NCBI RefSeq assembly: GCF_044762655.1
Contig: NZ_JBIWER010000007.1
Span: 153,620-217,619, forward strand
Direction of reading: 5' to 3'
Origin: Psychrobacillus sp044762655
GTDB lineage: Bacteria; Bacillota; Bacilli; Bacillales_A; Planococcaceae
DNA length: 64,000 nt
Shown: in pieces, positions 1 to 7,797 of the stretch
How positions within the stretch are numbered: position 1 is the first letter of the stretch
How the letters are laid out: each line of letters opens with the position of its first letter
Notes under the pieces: model-generated
Databases searched by the model: none
What the model was told of the DNA's origin: nothing
Seen by the model: the letters and a program-made list of their open reading frames with translations, nothing else
Translations under genes and position numbers: made by a program

Positions 1-138
1 CTTGGAGAAGCAATCATATTTAAAAGTTGGATTGTACCAGCAGCCTCTATACCTGGAAACATTGTACAAAATATTGTTGGCCTCTGTGTAGCCATTCCAG
101 TTTGTGTAGTAATGAAAAAAATTCCGTACTTTAAATAG
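1..138 (+). CDS. C-terminal end of a membrane protein, possibly an ECF transporter S component (partial)
   Basis: Frame 1 is open from the window edge to a TAG at 136-138 and encodes about 45 residues. The end is a hydrophobic helix (around IVQNIVGLCVAIPVCVVM) followed by a basic tail MKKIPYFK. The pattern PxxxPGNxxQxxVG followed by a last helix resembles the C-terminus of ECF-type vitamin transporter S components (QueT/ThiW/FolT-like), but the fragment is too short to assign a substrate. A rho-independent terminator follows at once. The membrane-protein end is clear; the family is a guess. Confidence 0.5.
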   Translation, partial: LGEAIIFKSWIVPAASIPGNIVQNIVGLCVAIPVCVVMKKIPYFK

Positions 139-147
139 GTACTGCAA

Positions 148-186
148 AAGAAGGATGCTAAGTATTTTAAGCATTCTTCTTTTTTG
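148..186 (+). terminator. Rho-independent terminator of the partial membrane-protein gene
   Basis: Inverted repeat AAGAAGGATGCT / AGCATTCTTCTT followed by a T run, ten bases after the TAG of the partial gene. Confidence 0.85.
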
Positions 187-212
187 ATATAACCGTTTAT
201 TAATTTCCTTGT

Positions 213-248
213 AAAAAGGGACTAAAGAGATTATTCCCTTTAGTCCCT
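213..248 (-). terminator. Terminator downstream of the DUF1540 gene
   Basis: Arms AGGGACTAAAG and CTTTAGTCCCT separated by about ten bases. Read on the minus strand the second arm is followed by TTTTT. It lies 80 bases beyond the stop codon of the DUF1540 gene. Confidence 0.75.
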
Positions 249-327
249 CCATCCCAATGTTTAGATCAATGCTGCCAATATGTTACCTAATTGATTGGAC
301 ACTATTTTAGCATTAATAGAACTAATA

Positions 328-552
328 CTATTTTATGTCTTCATCTTTAGATTTGAACGTTTTACAGCACGTATCTGCAGAATGACTTGCTTCTTCAGAA
401 ATGGAGCGGTAATCGAATTCAGAAGCAAACTCAGTACTCTTGTGGTTTGCATGGTAATCCATATCTATTTCAATTTTTTCAGCACCACAAAAATTCCCTT
501 CTGCATGGAAAATACAATTTGATACAGCACATTTCACTTCTACATTTGGCAT
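328..552 (-). CDS. DUF1540 domain-containing small protein
   Basis: A 74-residue acidic, Cys-rich protein. The first half carries the DUF1540 pattern: VKCAVSNCIFHAEGNFCGA, with Cys spaced as in the family (C-x4-C, later C). Two further Cys (DTCC) lie near the C-terminus. DUF1540 proteins are small putative metal-binding proteins common in spore formers; the function is unknown. I start at ATG 552 because a strong GAGGAGG lies six bases upstream. A longer frame from 567 would begin inside that ribosome-binding site. It is transcribed alone, with a terminator downstream. Confidence 0.85.
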   Translation of the reverse strand: MPNVEVKCAVSNCIFHAEGNFCGAEKIEIDMDYHANHKSTEFASEFDYRSISEEASHSADTCCKTFKSKDEDIK

Positions 553-685
553 AACTGTCCTCCTCATTGAGATCTCTTAAGAAATACACAAAATGTACTC
601 CTCATAGAGTATCTTGTCCAATTCAACGATATTAATTTACATAAGATGTTTTCTTATTGTATTTTGCTATTATGGTCCTAGAAAT

Positions 686-736
686 AAAAAAAGAATCTTT
701 AATCTATCTATGGACAGATTAAAGATTCTACTTTTT
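686..736 (-). terminator. Terminator of mqo
   Basis: Arms AGAATCTTTAATCT and AGATTAAAGATTCT around a ten-base loop, with T-rich tails on both sides, so it may work in both directions. It lies just beyond the mqo stop codon. Confidence 0.88.
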
Positions 737-762
737 ATTTTTTATAAAGTGAATTTAAAGAA

Positions 763-2265
763 TTAACTATAGACATGCTCTTGTTTGTTTAGACCAAGTA
801 TTTCTGCAGTTGAAGCATGAACTTCTTGCAGAAGCTCCGGGTTTTCCATTAACGATACGCCAAAGGAAGGAATCATTTCTTTAATTTTTGGTTCCCACTC
901 CTCTATTTGTTGCGGGAAGCATCTATTAAGTATCTCAATCATGGCATGTACAGCGGTAGATGCACCTGGAGATGCACCTAGCAATGCGGCGATTGAACCA
1001 TCAGCTGCCGTAACAATCTCTGTTCCAAATTGTAGTGTACCTTTACCACCAGCTTCTGTATCTTTGATAACTTGTACACGCTGACCTGCAACTACTGTAT
1101 CCCAATCCTCTAATTTAGCATTCGGAATAAACTCACGTAATTCTTCAATACGTTTTTCTTTTGATAGCATAACTTGCTGTATCAAGTATTTTGTTAAGGA
1201 CATTTCTTTTGCACCTGCTGCCAGCATAGTTGTTAGGTTATCTGGTTTAACGGAAGTTACTAAATCCAACATCGATCCGGTTTTTAAAAACTTTGGTGAG
1301 AAACCAGCAAACGGTCCAAATAATAACGATTTTTTATTGTCGATAAATCTCGTATCTAAATGTGGCACGGACATCGGTGGAGCACCAACCTTAGCTTTTC
1401 CGTATACTTTTGCATGGTGTTGCTCGACAATTTCTGGCTTGTTACATACTAAAAATAATCCACTTACCGGGAATCCTCCAATATGTTTTCCTTCTGGAAT
1501 ACCAGACTTTTGAAGCAAATGAAGACTTCCGCCTCCACCTCCGATGAAGATGAATTTTGCTGTATGGTATTCGATTTTACCTTCAGCATCATTCTTCACT
1601 TTCACTTCCCACTTGCCGTCATTAGTTCTTTTAAGATTTTCCACACTATGATTGTAATTTATATCAACATTTTGATTTTTTAGGTGTTCAAGCATCATAC
1701 GTGTTAATGCTCCAAAGTTAACGTCTGTTCCAGTGTCAATTTTAGTAGCTGCAATAACATCATTTGCTGGACGATCTTGCATGATAAGCGGAATCCATTC
1801 CTTTAGTTTTTCTGGATCATCCGAAAATTCCATTCCTTCGAATAGAGGATTATTAGACATTACTTCAAAGCGTTTCTTTAAAAAAGCTACATTGTCTTCT
1901 CCCTGCACCATACTCATATGAGGTAATGACATGATAAAGTCACTTGGATTTTTTAATAGCTTACTTTTTACAAGATAAGACCAAAATTGCATAGAAAGCT
2001 GGAACTGTTCATTAATGTTGATCGCTTTTTTAATTTCTATAGTTCCATCTGGATTAGCTGAAGTGTAATTTAACTCACATAGTGCTGCATGCCCTGTTCC
2101 GGCATTATTCCATTCGTTAGAGCTTTCTTCTCCTGCTTTATCGAGTTTCTCAAATACTTTAATTTTCCACTCTGGTTTTAGTTCCTTCAATAATGTTCCC
2201 AAAGTAGCACTCATAATTCCGGCACCTATTAAGATAACTTCTGTTTCTGTTTCTATCTTGTTCAT
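763..2265 (-). CDS. mqo: Malate:quinone oxidoreductase
   Basis: A 500-residue FAD-dependent peripheral membrane enzyme that oxidises L-malate to oxaloacetate and passes electrons to quinone, bypassing NAD-linked malate dehydrogenase in the TCA cycle. The N-terminus has the Rossmann dinucleotide motif ILIGAGIMSATLG (about residues 11-23), followed by EKLDKAGEESSNEWNNAGTG typical of Mqo. Length matches the family (about 490-500). The ATG at 2265 has GGAAGG seven bases upstream and a plausible promoter at 2305-2332. It is monocistronic, closed by a terminator. Nothing is missing. Confidence 0.97.
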   Translation of the reverse strand: MNKIETETEVILIGAGIMSATLGTLLKELKPEWKIKVFEKLDKAGEESSNEWNNAGTGHAALCELNYTSANPDGTIEIKKAININEQFQLSMQFWSYLVKSKLLKNPSDFIMSLPHMSMVQGEDNVAFLKKRFEVMSNNPLFEGMEFSDDPEKLKEWIPLIMQDRPANDVIAATKIDTGTDVNFGALTRMMLEHLKNQNVDINYNHSVENLKRTNDGKWEVKVKNDAEGKIEYHTAKFIFIGGGGGSLHLLQKSGIPEGKHIGGFPVSGLFLVCNKPEIVEQHHAKVYGKAKVGAPPMSVPHLDTRFIDNKKSLLFGPFAGFSPKFLKTGSMLDLVTSVKPDNLTTMLAAGAKEMSLTKYLIQQVMLSKEKRIEELREFIPNAKLEDWDTVVAGQRVQVIKDTEAGGKGTLQFGTEIVTAADGSIAALLGASPGASTAVHAMIEILNRCFPQQIEEWEPKIKEMIPSFGVSLMENPELLQEVHASTAEILGLNKQEHVYS

Positions 2266-2304
2266 ATTAACCTTCCTTACTCCGTATATTTGTATAAAGG
2301 ATGT

Positions 2305-2332
2305 ATACTACTTAGGCATAACAATATGTCAA
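2305..2332 (-). promoter_or_regulatory. Candidate sigma-A promoter of mqo
   Basis: On the minus strand TTGACA (2327-2332) and TAGTAT (2305-2310) are separated by 16 bases, about 40 bases upstream of the mqo start. Perfect -35, weaker -10. Confidence 0.55.
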
Positions 2333-2499
2333 GTTGAATTACAGGAATACATCTTTTTTATTTCTATCTTAACCATAGCATAAATCATCAAAACTTTATT
2401 GATAATCTATCTTCTATTATCTGTTAATTATAAGCTATTTGTAAGCGATTTAAAAGGGAATTTAACCGCGTAGTATTATTGCTGATTATATTTCTTCAA

Positions 2500-2547
2500 A
2501 CAAAAGAGCCATTCGTATTGTAAAACAATTGGAATAGCCCTTCTATC
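2500..2547 (-). terminator. Terminator of the metNIQ-type operon
   Basis: On the minus strand GGGCTATTC pairs with GAATGGCTC around an inner CAATTG/ACAAT-rich loop and is followed by TTTTG. It starts three bases after the metQ stop. Confidence 0.65.
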
Positions 2548-2549
2548 TA

Positions 2550-3377
2550 TTAGAACGCTGGTATTGCAGTTTCTTCATAATTTTTTTCTAAAAACTCACG
2601 TACCTCAGGACTCGTCATAGCTTCTGCTAGTTTTTGAATTGCCTCTGACTCGGCATTATCTTTACGAGCTATAAGCGTAATGGCGAAGTCATTTTCTGAT
2701 CCTTCTGTGAGAAGTGCATCACTTTTTGGTGTCAACCCTAGTGGTGCTGCATAAGCTGGAGTCATGATTACCGCATCTGCATCATCATACATTCTCGCTA
2801 GCATTAGTAAGTCTACTTCTGCAAACTTATAGTTTTTTGGATTTTCTACAATATCAGCAATCGTATAATAATTATCTGTTTTTTCTTTTAAAGTGATTTC
2901 TCCATGTTGAGCTAACAATGTTAACGAACGATCGATATTGGAAATGTCGTTCGCAATAGCGATAACACTTTCCTCCGGTAATTCATCCATCGAATTGTAT
3001 TCCTTTGAATATGTACCATAATTCGCAAAATAGATAGGAACAATCGGAACTAAATTTGCATCGTTGCTTCTATTGAACTGCTCCATATAAGGAACATGTT
3101 GGAAGAAGTTTGCATCTACTTCACCAGCTGCTAGAGCAGTGTTTGGCTGAACATTATCTCCTAAAACAACCATTTCCAGATTTATAGATTGCTCTGCTAG
3201 CTTTGGTTTAACAATATCTAGAATTTCCGTCATTGGGGGTATTAATGATGCTACCTTCAATGTAATCACTTCTTGAGCATTGTCCTGCGCTTTTTCGTTA
3301 CCAGTCGTCTCTTTCTCTTGACTACACCCAGCTAAAATGAATAAAAAAATAGTTAATAATAAAAGTAATTTCTTCAT
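2550..3377 (-). CDS. metQ: MetQ/NlpA family substrate-binding lipoprotein
   Basis: A 275-residue extracytoplasmic binding protein of a methionine-type ABC importer. Residues 1-18 form a lipoprotein signal: KK, a run of Leu/Ile, then the lipobox ILAGC with Cys18 as lipidation site. The mature part shows NlpA/MetQ family patterns (LKVASLIPPMTEILD; DANFFQHVPYMEQF; NYKFAEVDLLMLAR). I use ATG 3377, preceded by AGGAGGAAAAC; an in-frame start at 3407 would lie inside metI and add ten residues before the signal peptide. It is the last gene of the operon, 16 bases after metI. Methionine is the usual ligand but other amino acids are known for the family. Confidence 0.93.
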   Translation of the reverse strand: MKKLLLLLTIFLFILAGCSQEKETTGNEKAQDNAQEVITLKVASLIPPMTEILDIVKPKLAEQSINLEMVVLGDNVQPNTALAAGEVDANFFQHVPYMEQFNRSNDANLVPIVPIYFANYGTYSKEYNSMDELPEESVIAIANDISNIDRSLTLLAQHGEITLKEKTDNYYTIADIVENPKNYKFAEVDLLMLARMYDDADAVIMTPAYAAPLGLTPKSDALLTEGSENDFAITLIARKDNAESEAIQKLAEAMTSPEVREFLEKNYEETAIPAF

Positions 3378-3393
3378 GTTTTCCTCCTGTTGT

Positions 3394-4056
3394 CTATCTC
3401 TTATCAATCATTCTTGCTACAGTCGTACCAACAAATTGAATGAGCTGTACTAAAATAATCATAATAACAATCATATAAATCATTAAATCTGTTTTAAATT
3501 GTTGGTATCCATATCGTATAGCAAAATCACCTATACCACCACCTCCAACAACTCCCATAATCGTCGAATAGGAAATAAAACTAATAATCGATGTCGTTAA
3601 TCCAAGAACTAGACCAGATCTAGTCTCTACATAAAGAAATTTAAAGATAATTTCCCTAACAGAAGCACCCATGGAAATGGCCGCTTCCAACACACCCTTT
3701 GGTACGTCTAGTAATGATTGCTCCACTAGTCGTGAATAATGCGCAATGGCAATTATCGATAAAGGGACAATTGCAGCCGATGTGCCAATAGCTGTCCCTA
3801 TGATTAACCTTGTAAAGGGTATTAAAAAAACAACTAATAATAAGAACGGAAAAGAACGGATAATATTCACAATTAAATTTAAAATAGAAAAGACGAATCG
3901 ATTCTCAAGCACCTGACCCTTACGACAAAGGAAAAGTAACGTTCCAACGGGGAGACCTAATAATACCGCAGCAACGATAGAGGCACCAACCATTATAAAG
4001 GTTTCACCAATCGACATCCAAATTTCAGCTTCATATTGGACTAATATATCAGGCAT
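3394..4056 (-). CDS. metI: Methionine-type ABC transporter permease
   Basis: A 220-residue inner membrane permease with about five transmembrane helices and the EAA cytoplasmic loop (EAAISMGASVREIIFKFL, near residues 124-141) that contacts the ATPase. Length equals the MetI family norm (about 217-222). It overlaps the end of the ATPase gene by 8 bases, so it is translationally coupled, and it precedes metQ. Confidence 0.94.
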   Translation of the reverse strand: MPDILVQYEAEIWMSIGETFIMVGASIVAAVLLGLPVGTLLFLCRKGQVLENRFVFSILNLIVNIIRSFPFLLLVVFLIPFTRLIIGTAIGTSAAIVPLSIIAIAHYSRLVEQSLLDVPKGVLEAAISMGASVREIIFKFLYVETRSGLVLGLTTSIISFISYSTIMGVVGGGGIGDFAIRYGYQQFKTDLMIYMIVIMIILVQLIQFVGTTVARMIDKR

Positions 4057-4798
4057 CGCTCATCTCACCATTCTTTTTTAATTGCTCTACAAAGTAGCTG
4101 GGGCTATTATCTATCATGTGAATTCTGTTTGGTTCCATTGATACGGTGTCATAGATTTCTCCAATCGCCATTACAGTTACTCTATTACATATGCTTTTAA
4201 TCACTTCCATCTCATGACTGACAATGACAATTGTAACACCAAGGCTCTTACTAATATTTTCTAATACTGATAATATTTCAGCGGTTGTATTAGGATCTAG
4301 AGAGGATGTGGGTTCATCACATAACAAAACTTGCGGATTATTCGCTAAAGCCCTTGCAATTGCAACTCGCTGCTTTTGTCCGCCACTTAACTGCGCTGGA
4401 TATTGTTCTATTAATTTCTCCAAACCAACAAATTGAAGACACTCTAGCACGCGACTCTTTTGTTCTTTCTTTGGAATGTTAGCCAGCTCTAAGGAAACGG
4501 CAACATTTTCATAAACAGTTTTATTTGCCACTAGATTAAAATGCTGAAAAATCATCCCTATTTTTTTTCGAGCCTGTCGAAGTTCTTTGCTCCGCAAATT
4601 GGTTAACCTTTGACCGTTCACTTCTACTTCTCCGGCATCTGGCATTTCCAACAAATTCATTAGCCTCAATAAAGTGGATTTCCCTGCTCCACTTGCCCCG
4701 ATAATTCCGTGGATCTCGCCTTTATCTATCGTTAATGACACAGATTTAATGGCTTGGAATGTTGAAAAACTTTTACTGACATTATGTAATTTAATCAC
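4049..4798 (-). CDS. metN: Methionine-type ABC transporter ATPase, short form
   Basis: A 249-residue ABC ATPase with Walker A GASGAGKST (34-42), signature LSGGQKQR, Walker B VLLCDEPTS and the H-loop VSHE, all intact. It ends soon after the nucleotide-binding domain. Typical MetN proteins are about 340 residues because a C-terminal NIL/ACT domain binds methionine and shuts down transport. That domain is absent, and the gene reads straight into metI with no sign of a frameshift. It heads a three-gene operon with a promoter at 4845-4873. The methionine assignment rests on MetI and MetQ; a different amino-acid ligand is possible. Confidence 0.88.
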   Translation of the reverse strand: MIKLHNVSKSFSTFQAIKSVSLTIDKGEIHGIIGASGAGKSTLLRLMNLLEMPDAGEVEVNGQRLTNLRSKELRQARKKIGMIFQHFNLVANKTVYENVAVSLELANIPKKEQKSRVLECLQFVGLEKLIEQYPAQLSGGQKQRVAIARALANNPQVLLCDEPTSSLDPNTTAEILSVLENISKSLGVTIVIVSHEMEVIKSICNRVTVMAIGEIYDTVSMEPNRIHMIDNSPSYFVEQLKKNGEMSDA

Positions 4799-4844
4799 AA
4801 AAAAACCCCTTTCAAATAGTTAAAGGGTGATCACAATGTTTTTA

Positions 4845-4873
4845 ATTATAGCCTAATATAGTTCTACTGTCAT
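4845..4873 (-). promoter_or_regulatory. Candidate sigma-A promoter of the metNIQ-type operon
   Basis: Minus-strand ATGACA (4868-4873) and a perfect TATAAT (4845-4850) with a 17-base spacer. The leader to the metN ATG is only about 40 bases, so there is no room for an S-box (SAM-I) riboswitch, and none of its conserved blocks is visible. Confidence 0.7.
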
Positions 4874-4907
4874 TTTGTAGATATTTCCGGTTAATCCAAG
4901 TCAAACG

Positions 4908-4956
4908 AAAAAATCACAAGAGTTACTTAAAAAATCGTGTGTACCCCTGTGATTTT
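4908..4956 (-). terminator. Terminator downstream of the ABC-2 exporter ATPase
   Basis: Minus-strand arms AAAATCACA and TTGTGATTTTTT with a long loop, about 20 bases beyond the ATPase stop codon. Confidence 0.6.
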
Positions 4957-4977
4957 ATCTCCCCATTTCATCTGGCT

Positions 4978-5886
4978 CTACTTTTGCTGGTACTCCATCG
5001 AATATAAATCATTTAAAGTCACCTTTCCAAAACTAAAATCAATCAATCCTTGAGAGATTAGATACTGAGTGATGTGACCTAATACAGCTGTTTTATGCTC
5101 ACTTACATCAATAAGCGTTTTACCATTTGGCAACATCTTTACTTCTAGTTCTGTAAATTGTTTCTTAAAGGCTTCCAGGTGCTTCTGTGAAAAGTTAGAT
5201 ACGCGAATCGTCGTTACTTTTTTCTCGTTAAAATCAGATGCCAATTCATCCACTAGCTTAAGTTCACCATTTTTCATAAAGAATATTCGATCCGCATATT
5301 GCTCTAGATTTTCCAATAAGTGAGAGGCAATGATAATTGTTTTACCTTCCGCTTTCTTTTGTAAAAGAATTTGAGATATTAGCTCCACATGTGTTGGATC
5401 CAAGCCATTCATTACTTCATCCATCAGCATTACTTGCGTATTAGAAACGATTTGCATCGCAAAGCATAACCGCTGCCGCATCCCTAAAGAATATGTTCCT
5501 GTCTTTTTCTTCACATAGGATTCCATACCAAGTTTTACTATTGTATCGTCTATAAGTTTCGGATCACTATTCCACATTGCCTGATAGATTTTCAGATGGT
5601 TCTTACCAGATACATGATTATATAAATCACTTTGGTCAGGCATCATTGATACATCTTTATGTATCTTCACTTCGTTTGCTTTACTGGAATATTGTAGTTC
5701 CTTATTTAAAATTACCTTACCTTGGTTTGGTGATAAATAGTTCATTATTACATTCATCAGCGTCGACTTACCTGTTCCATTTGGAGCTACAAAACCGATA
5801 ATCTCCCCTGGTTGGAATGTAATCGATATATCCTTTAATACTTGTTTATCTCCAAATTGTACACCAATATGTTTCAATTCCAACAT
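4978..5886 (-). CDS. ABC-2 type exporter ATP-binding protein (complete copy)
   Basis: A 302-residue ABC ATPase of the antibiotic/bacteriocin exporter type, expected to power the two membrane proteins encoded upstream. Walker A reads APNGTGKST near residue 37 (Ala in place of the first Gly), the signature is YSLGMRQR and Walker B is VMLMDEVMNGLDP (Val in place of the usual Pro after DE). The last 90 residues form a C-terminal extension as in BcrA-type ATPases. ATG 5886 is preferred because GGAAGGGTG lies six bases before it; a GTG at 5895 is too close. It begins 15 bases after permease B2. A stump of a second copy survives at 7621-7781. Confidence 0.9.
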   Translation of the reverse strand: MLELKHIGVQFGDKQVLKDISITFQPGEIIGFVAPNGTGKSTLMNVIMNYLSPNQGKVILNKELQYSSKANEVKIHKDVSMMPDQSDLYNHVSGKNHLKIYQAMWNSDPKLIDDTIVKLGMESYVKKKTGTYSLGMRQRLCFAMQIVSNTQVMLMDEVMNGLDPTHVELISQILLQKKAEGKTIIIASHLLENLEQYADRIFFMKNGELKLVDELASDFNEKKVTTIRVSNFSQKHLEAFKKQFTELEVKMLPNGKTLIDVSEHKTAVLGHITQYLISQGLIDFSFGKVTLNDLYSMEYQQK

Positions 5887-5901
5887 ATCTTTCACCCTTC
5901 C

Positions 5902-7092
5902 TTATGTTATTAACTTAAATCTTTTAGACTGACTCACAATTAATGTCAATATCATCACGATGAGCGTGCAACTTCCTATAATTATTAATCCATTTTGATA
6001 GGTTAAATGCCATGATTCATAAATAAAGTTTTTATAACCCGAAATAATTTGCCCTACTTGTACAAAAGAGGTTGGATAGCGTTCTATATCTGTATAGGCT
6101 CCCATCCCTCGATCAGAATAAAGCCACTCAGCCACTATCACGATAAAGCTAACAAATAAATTAATGAATTCAGCCTTCACAATTAGACTTAGGAACAAAA
6201 TGATAGCTATAAAGAATAGAATCCAAACACTAATGAACAAAGTATTTTTCAAAATGAATGTGCCCATCGTCATATTTGTAAAGGTTTCTTCTATGTAAGA
6301 ATAAATAGGCACCGGGAGTGAAAAATCACCAAAGCCATTTTCTAACCCAATAATTATAAAACCTGCACATAGAGGAATGAATGCCATAATACTTCCTAAA
6401 AAAGCAACTAGCCCTTTCATATAAAGTTTTTTCCAATCAGCAATTGGAAATCCTTTTAATAAACTTGGGTAACGACGATCTTTCAATACAATATCTACAG
6501 AAAATAAGATACAGCTTATAAACAATACAACCGGTAAATAACTATTTAACAAACGTTGCAACGTTTGGAGAGCAGTTCTTTCTTCAAACAGCTCAATTGA
6601 AAGCTTTGAATTTCCCTCTACATATCCAGTAAATCTACTACTTGTATAACCATAACCATAATGTCCATCGGCATGACCAAAATTATTGTCATAGCTGTAA
6701 TAGAGGGGGTTGTAGAATAATTCTTTACTATTAACGATATATTCATCCGAATACCTATACCATTTTGCTGTCGCTTTCGCATATTTTATATAATCCTTCT
6801 CACCAATTGCTTCTATTCTTGCTTTATCATAATTATTCCATTGAAGGAATATCGAAAGCGCATAGACCACTTCAGTATGTTTATTTTTCCTACCTCCTAC
6901 GCTTCTGTTAAAATCATCTCTCGTTTCATAACGTGCTTCCATTTCTGCTACATCTACTTTTTCAATAGGCTCATAAGCAGGTGCTACTTTTAACGCAAAG
7001 TATAAAGCCAAAAAAAGTAAAATTACATACAGAGCTATGTTTTTCTTATTCGTAAAAAATTGTCTTAATTCCCATTTAAAATAACTCCACAT
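5902..7092 (-). CDS. ABC-2 type permease B, second copy (B2)
   Basis: A 396-residue integral membrane protein. Residues 20-37 form a first transmembrane helix, followed by a large extracytoplasmic domain (about 38-185), then about five more helices. The ectodomain contains a His/Gly/Tyr cluster GHADGHYGYGYT at residues 139-150. ATG 7092 follows GGGGGTGG by six bases; an in-frame GTG lies three codons upstream inside the ribosome-binding region. It is a close paralogue of the gene at 7798-8988, with most differences in the ectodomain (residues about 59-125). Partner of the downstream ATPase. The substrate is unknown; two-permease-plus-ATPase sets of this type often export or protect against peptides. 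Confidence 0.88.
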   Translation of the reverse strand: MWSYFKWELRQFFTNKKNIALYVILLFLALYFALKVAPAYEPIEKVDVAEMEARYETRDDFNRSVGGRKNKHTEVVYALSIFLQWNNYDKARIEAIGEKDYIKYAKATAKWYRYSDEYIVNSKELFYNPLYYSYDNNFGHADGHYGYGYTSSRFTGYVEGNSKLSIELFEERTALQTLQRLLNSYLPVVLFISCILFSVDIVLKDRRYPSLLKGFPIADWKKLYMKGLVAFLGSIMAFIPLCAGFIIIGLENGFGDFSLPVPIYSYIEETFTNMTMGTFILKNTLFISVWILFFIAIILFLSLIVKAEFINLFVSFIVIVAEWLYSDRGMGAYTDIERYPTSFVQVGQIISGYKNFIYESWHLTYQNGLIIIGSCTLIVMILTLIVSQSKRFKLIT

Positions 7093-7104
7093 TTCATCCA
7101 CCCC

Positions 7105-7620
7105 CTATAATTTCTGAAGCTTTCCTGTCGATAAAAACCATTTAATAATAGCCATTAGCAATGCAATGCTAATACACAAATAGACCAACCCAGCATTACA
7201 ATTTAGTGCGACGGGAGTAACTAAATTCAGAGAATATCCATTTAAGACACTTGGAAATTTAACATAGTTAAATGGATTAAACGGTATAAGCTTGATTAGT
7301 CCTGGGGAAAAATAGGAATTACGACAAGAGAAACCTGTACAAGTATAGTGTTAAATAAATGTTTTTTAATAGTACATTTAAAATTACAGATAATAGTATT
7401 GCAAAAACAGCTAAACAATTTATATAAACAATTGAAACTGCTATGTATTTGTAAATTGGATAAATCGTTACTTCCCCTTTAATAACGGCTACTGGATATG
7501 ATGCCTGCCCTAGTCCTTCAAAATAGATTAGCGGCAAACTACATTAATAAGCTCTGTAATGAAAATAAAAACAATCCCCATCGAAGTAATACATTTCGCT
7601 AATACATACTTAGTAAAAGC
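7105..7620 (-). pseudogene. Remnant of ABC-2 permease A, second copy (A2)
   Basis: The C-terminal part of a second copy of the permease at 9001-10143. One stretch (7337-7537) still reads nearly identically, including QASYPVAVIKGEVTIYP and YKYIAVSIVY. The N-terminal half is absent, and small indels near 7319-7360 break the frame before the tail. The end ...KLQKL with TAG at 7105-7107 is preserved. At about 7620 the homology to permease A stops abruptly and homology to the ATPase gene begins. No start codon or ribosome-binding site remains, so it is a pseudogene. Confidence 0.88.
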
Positions 7621-7781
7621 GCTTACCCTTATTCGGTGATAAATACATTCATCTGCTTCGATTTTCCTGTTCCATTTGGAGCCACAAAACCGATAATCTC
7701 TCCTGGTTGGAATGTAATCGAAATTTCCTTTAATACTTGGTTATCTACAAATTGGACACCGATATGTTTCAATTCCAACAT
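7621..7781 (-). pseudogene. Remnant of the exporter ATPase gene, first copy (N-terminal stump)
   Basis: From ATG 7781 the sequence matches the start of the complete ATPase gene: MLELKHIGVQF, then VLKEISITFQPGEIIGFVAP and NGTGKS. The match runs through Walker A, then has a small deletion near 7646-7660 and ends at the junction with the permease A remnant at about 7620. It keeps the intergenic spacing to permease B1 seen in the complete copy. The product could only be a short N-terminal fragment without signature or Walker B. Confidence 0.88.
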
Positions 7782-7797
7782 ACTCATCACCATTTCC

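Noticed and set aside
4799..4977. SAM riboswitch before metN
   Set aside because: None of the S-box conserved blocks is present and the leader from the promoter is too short.
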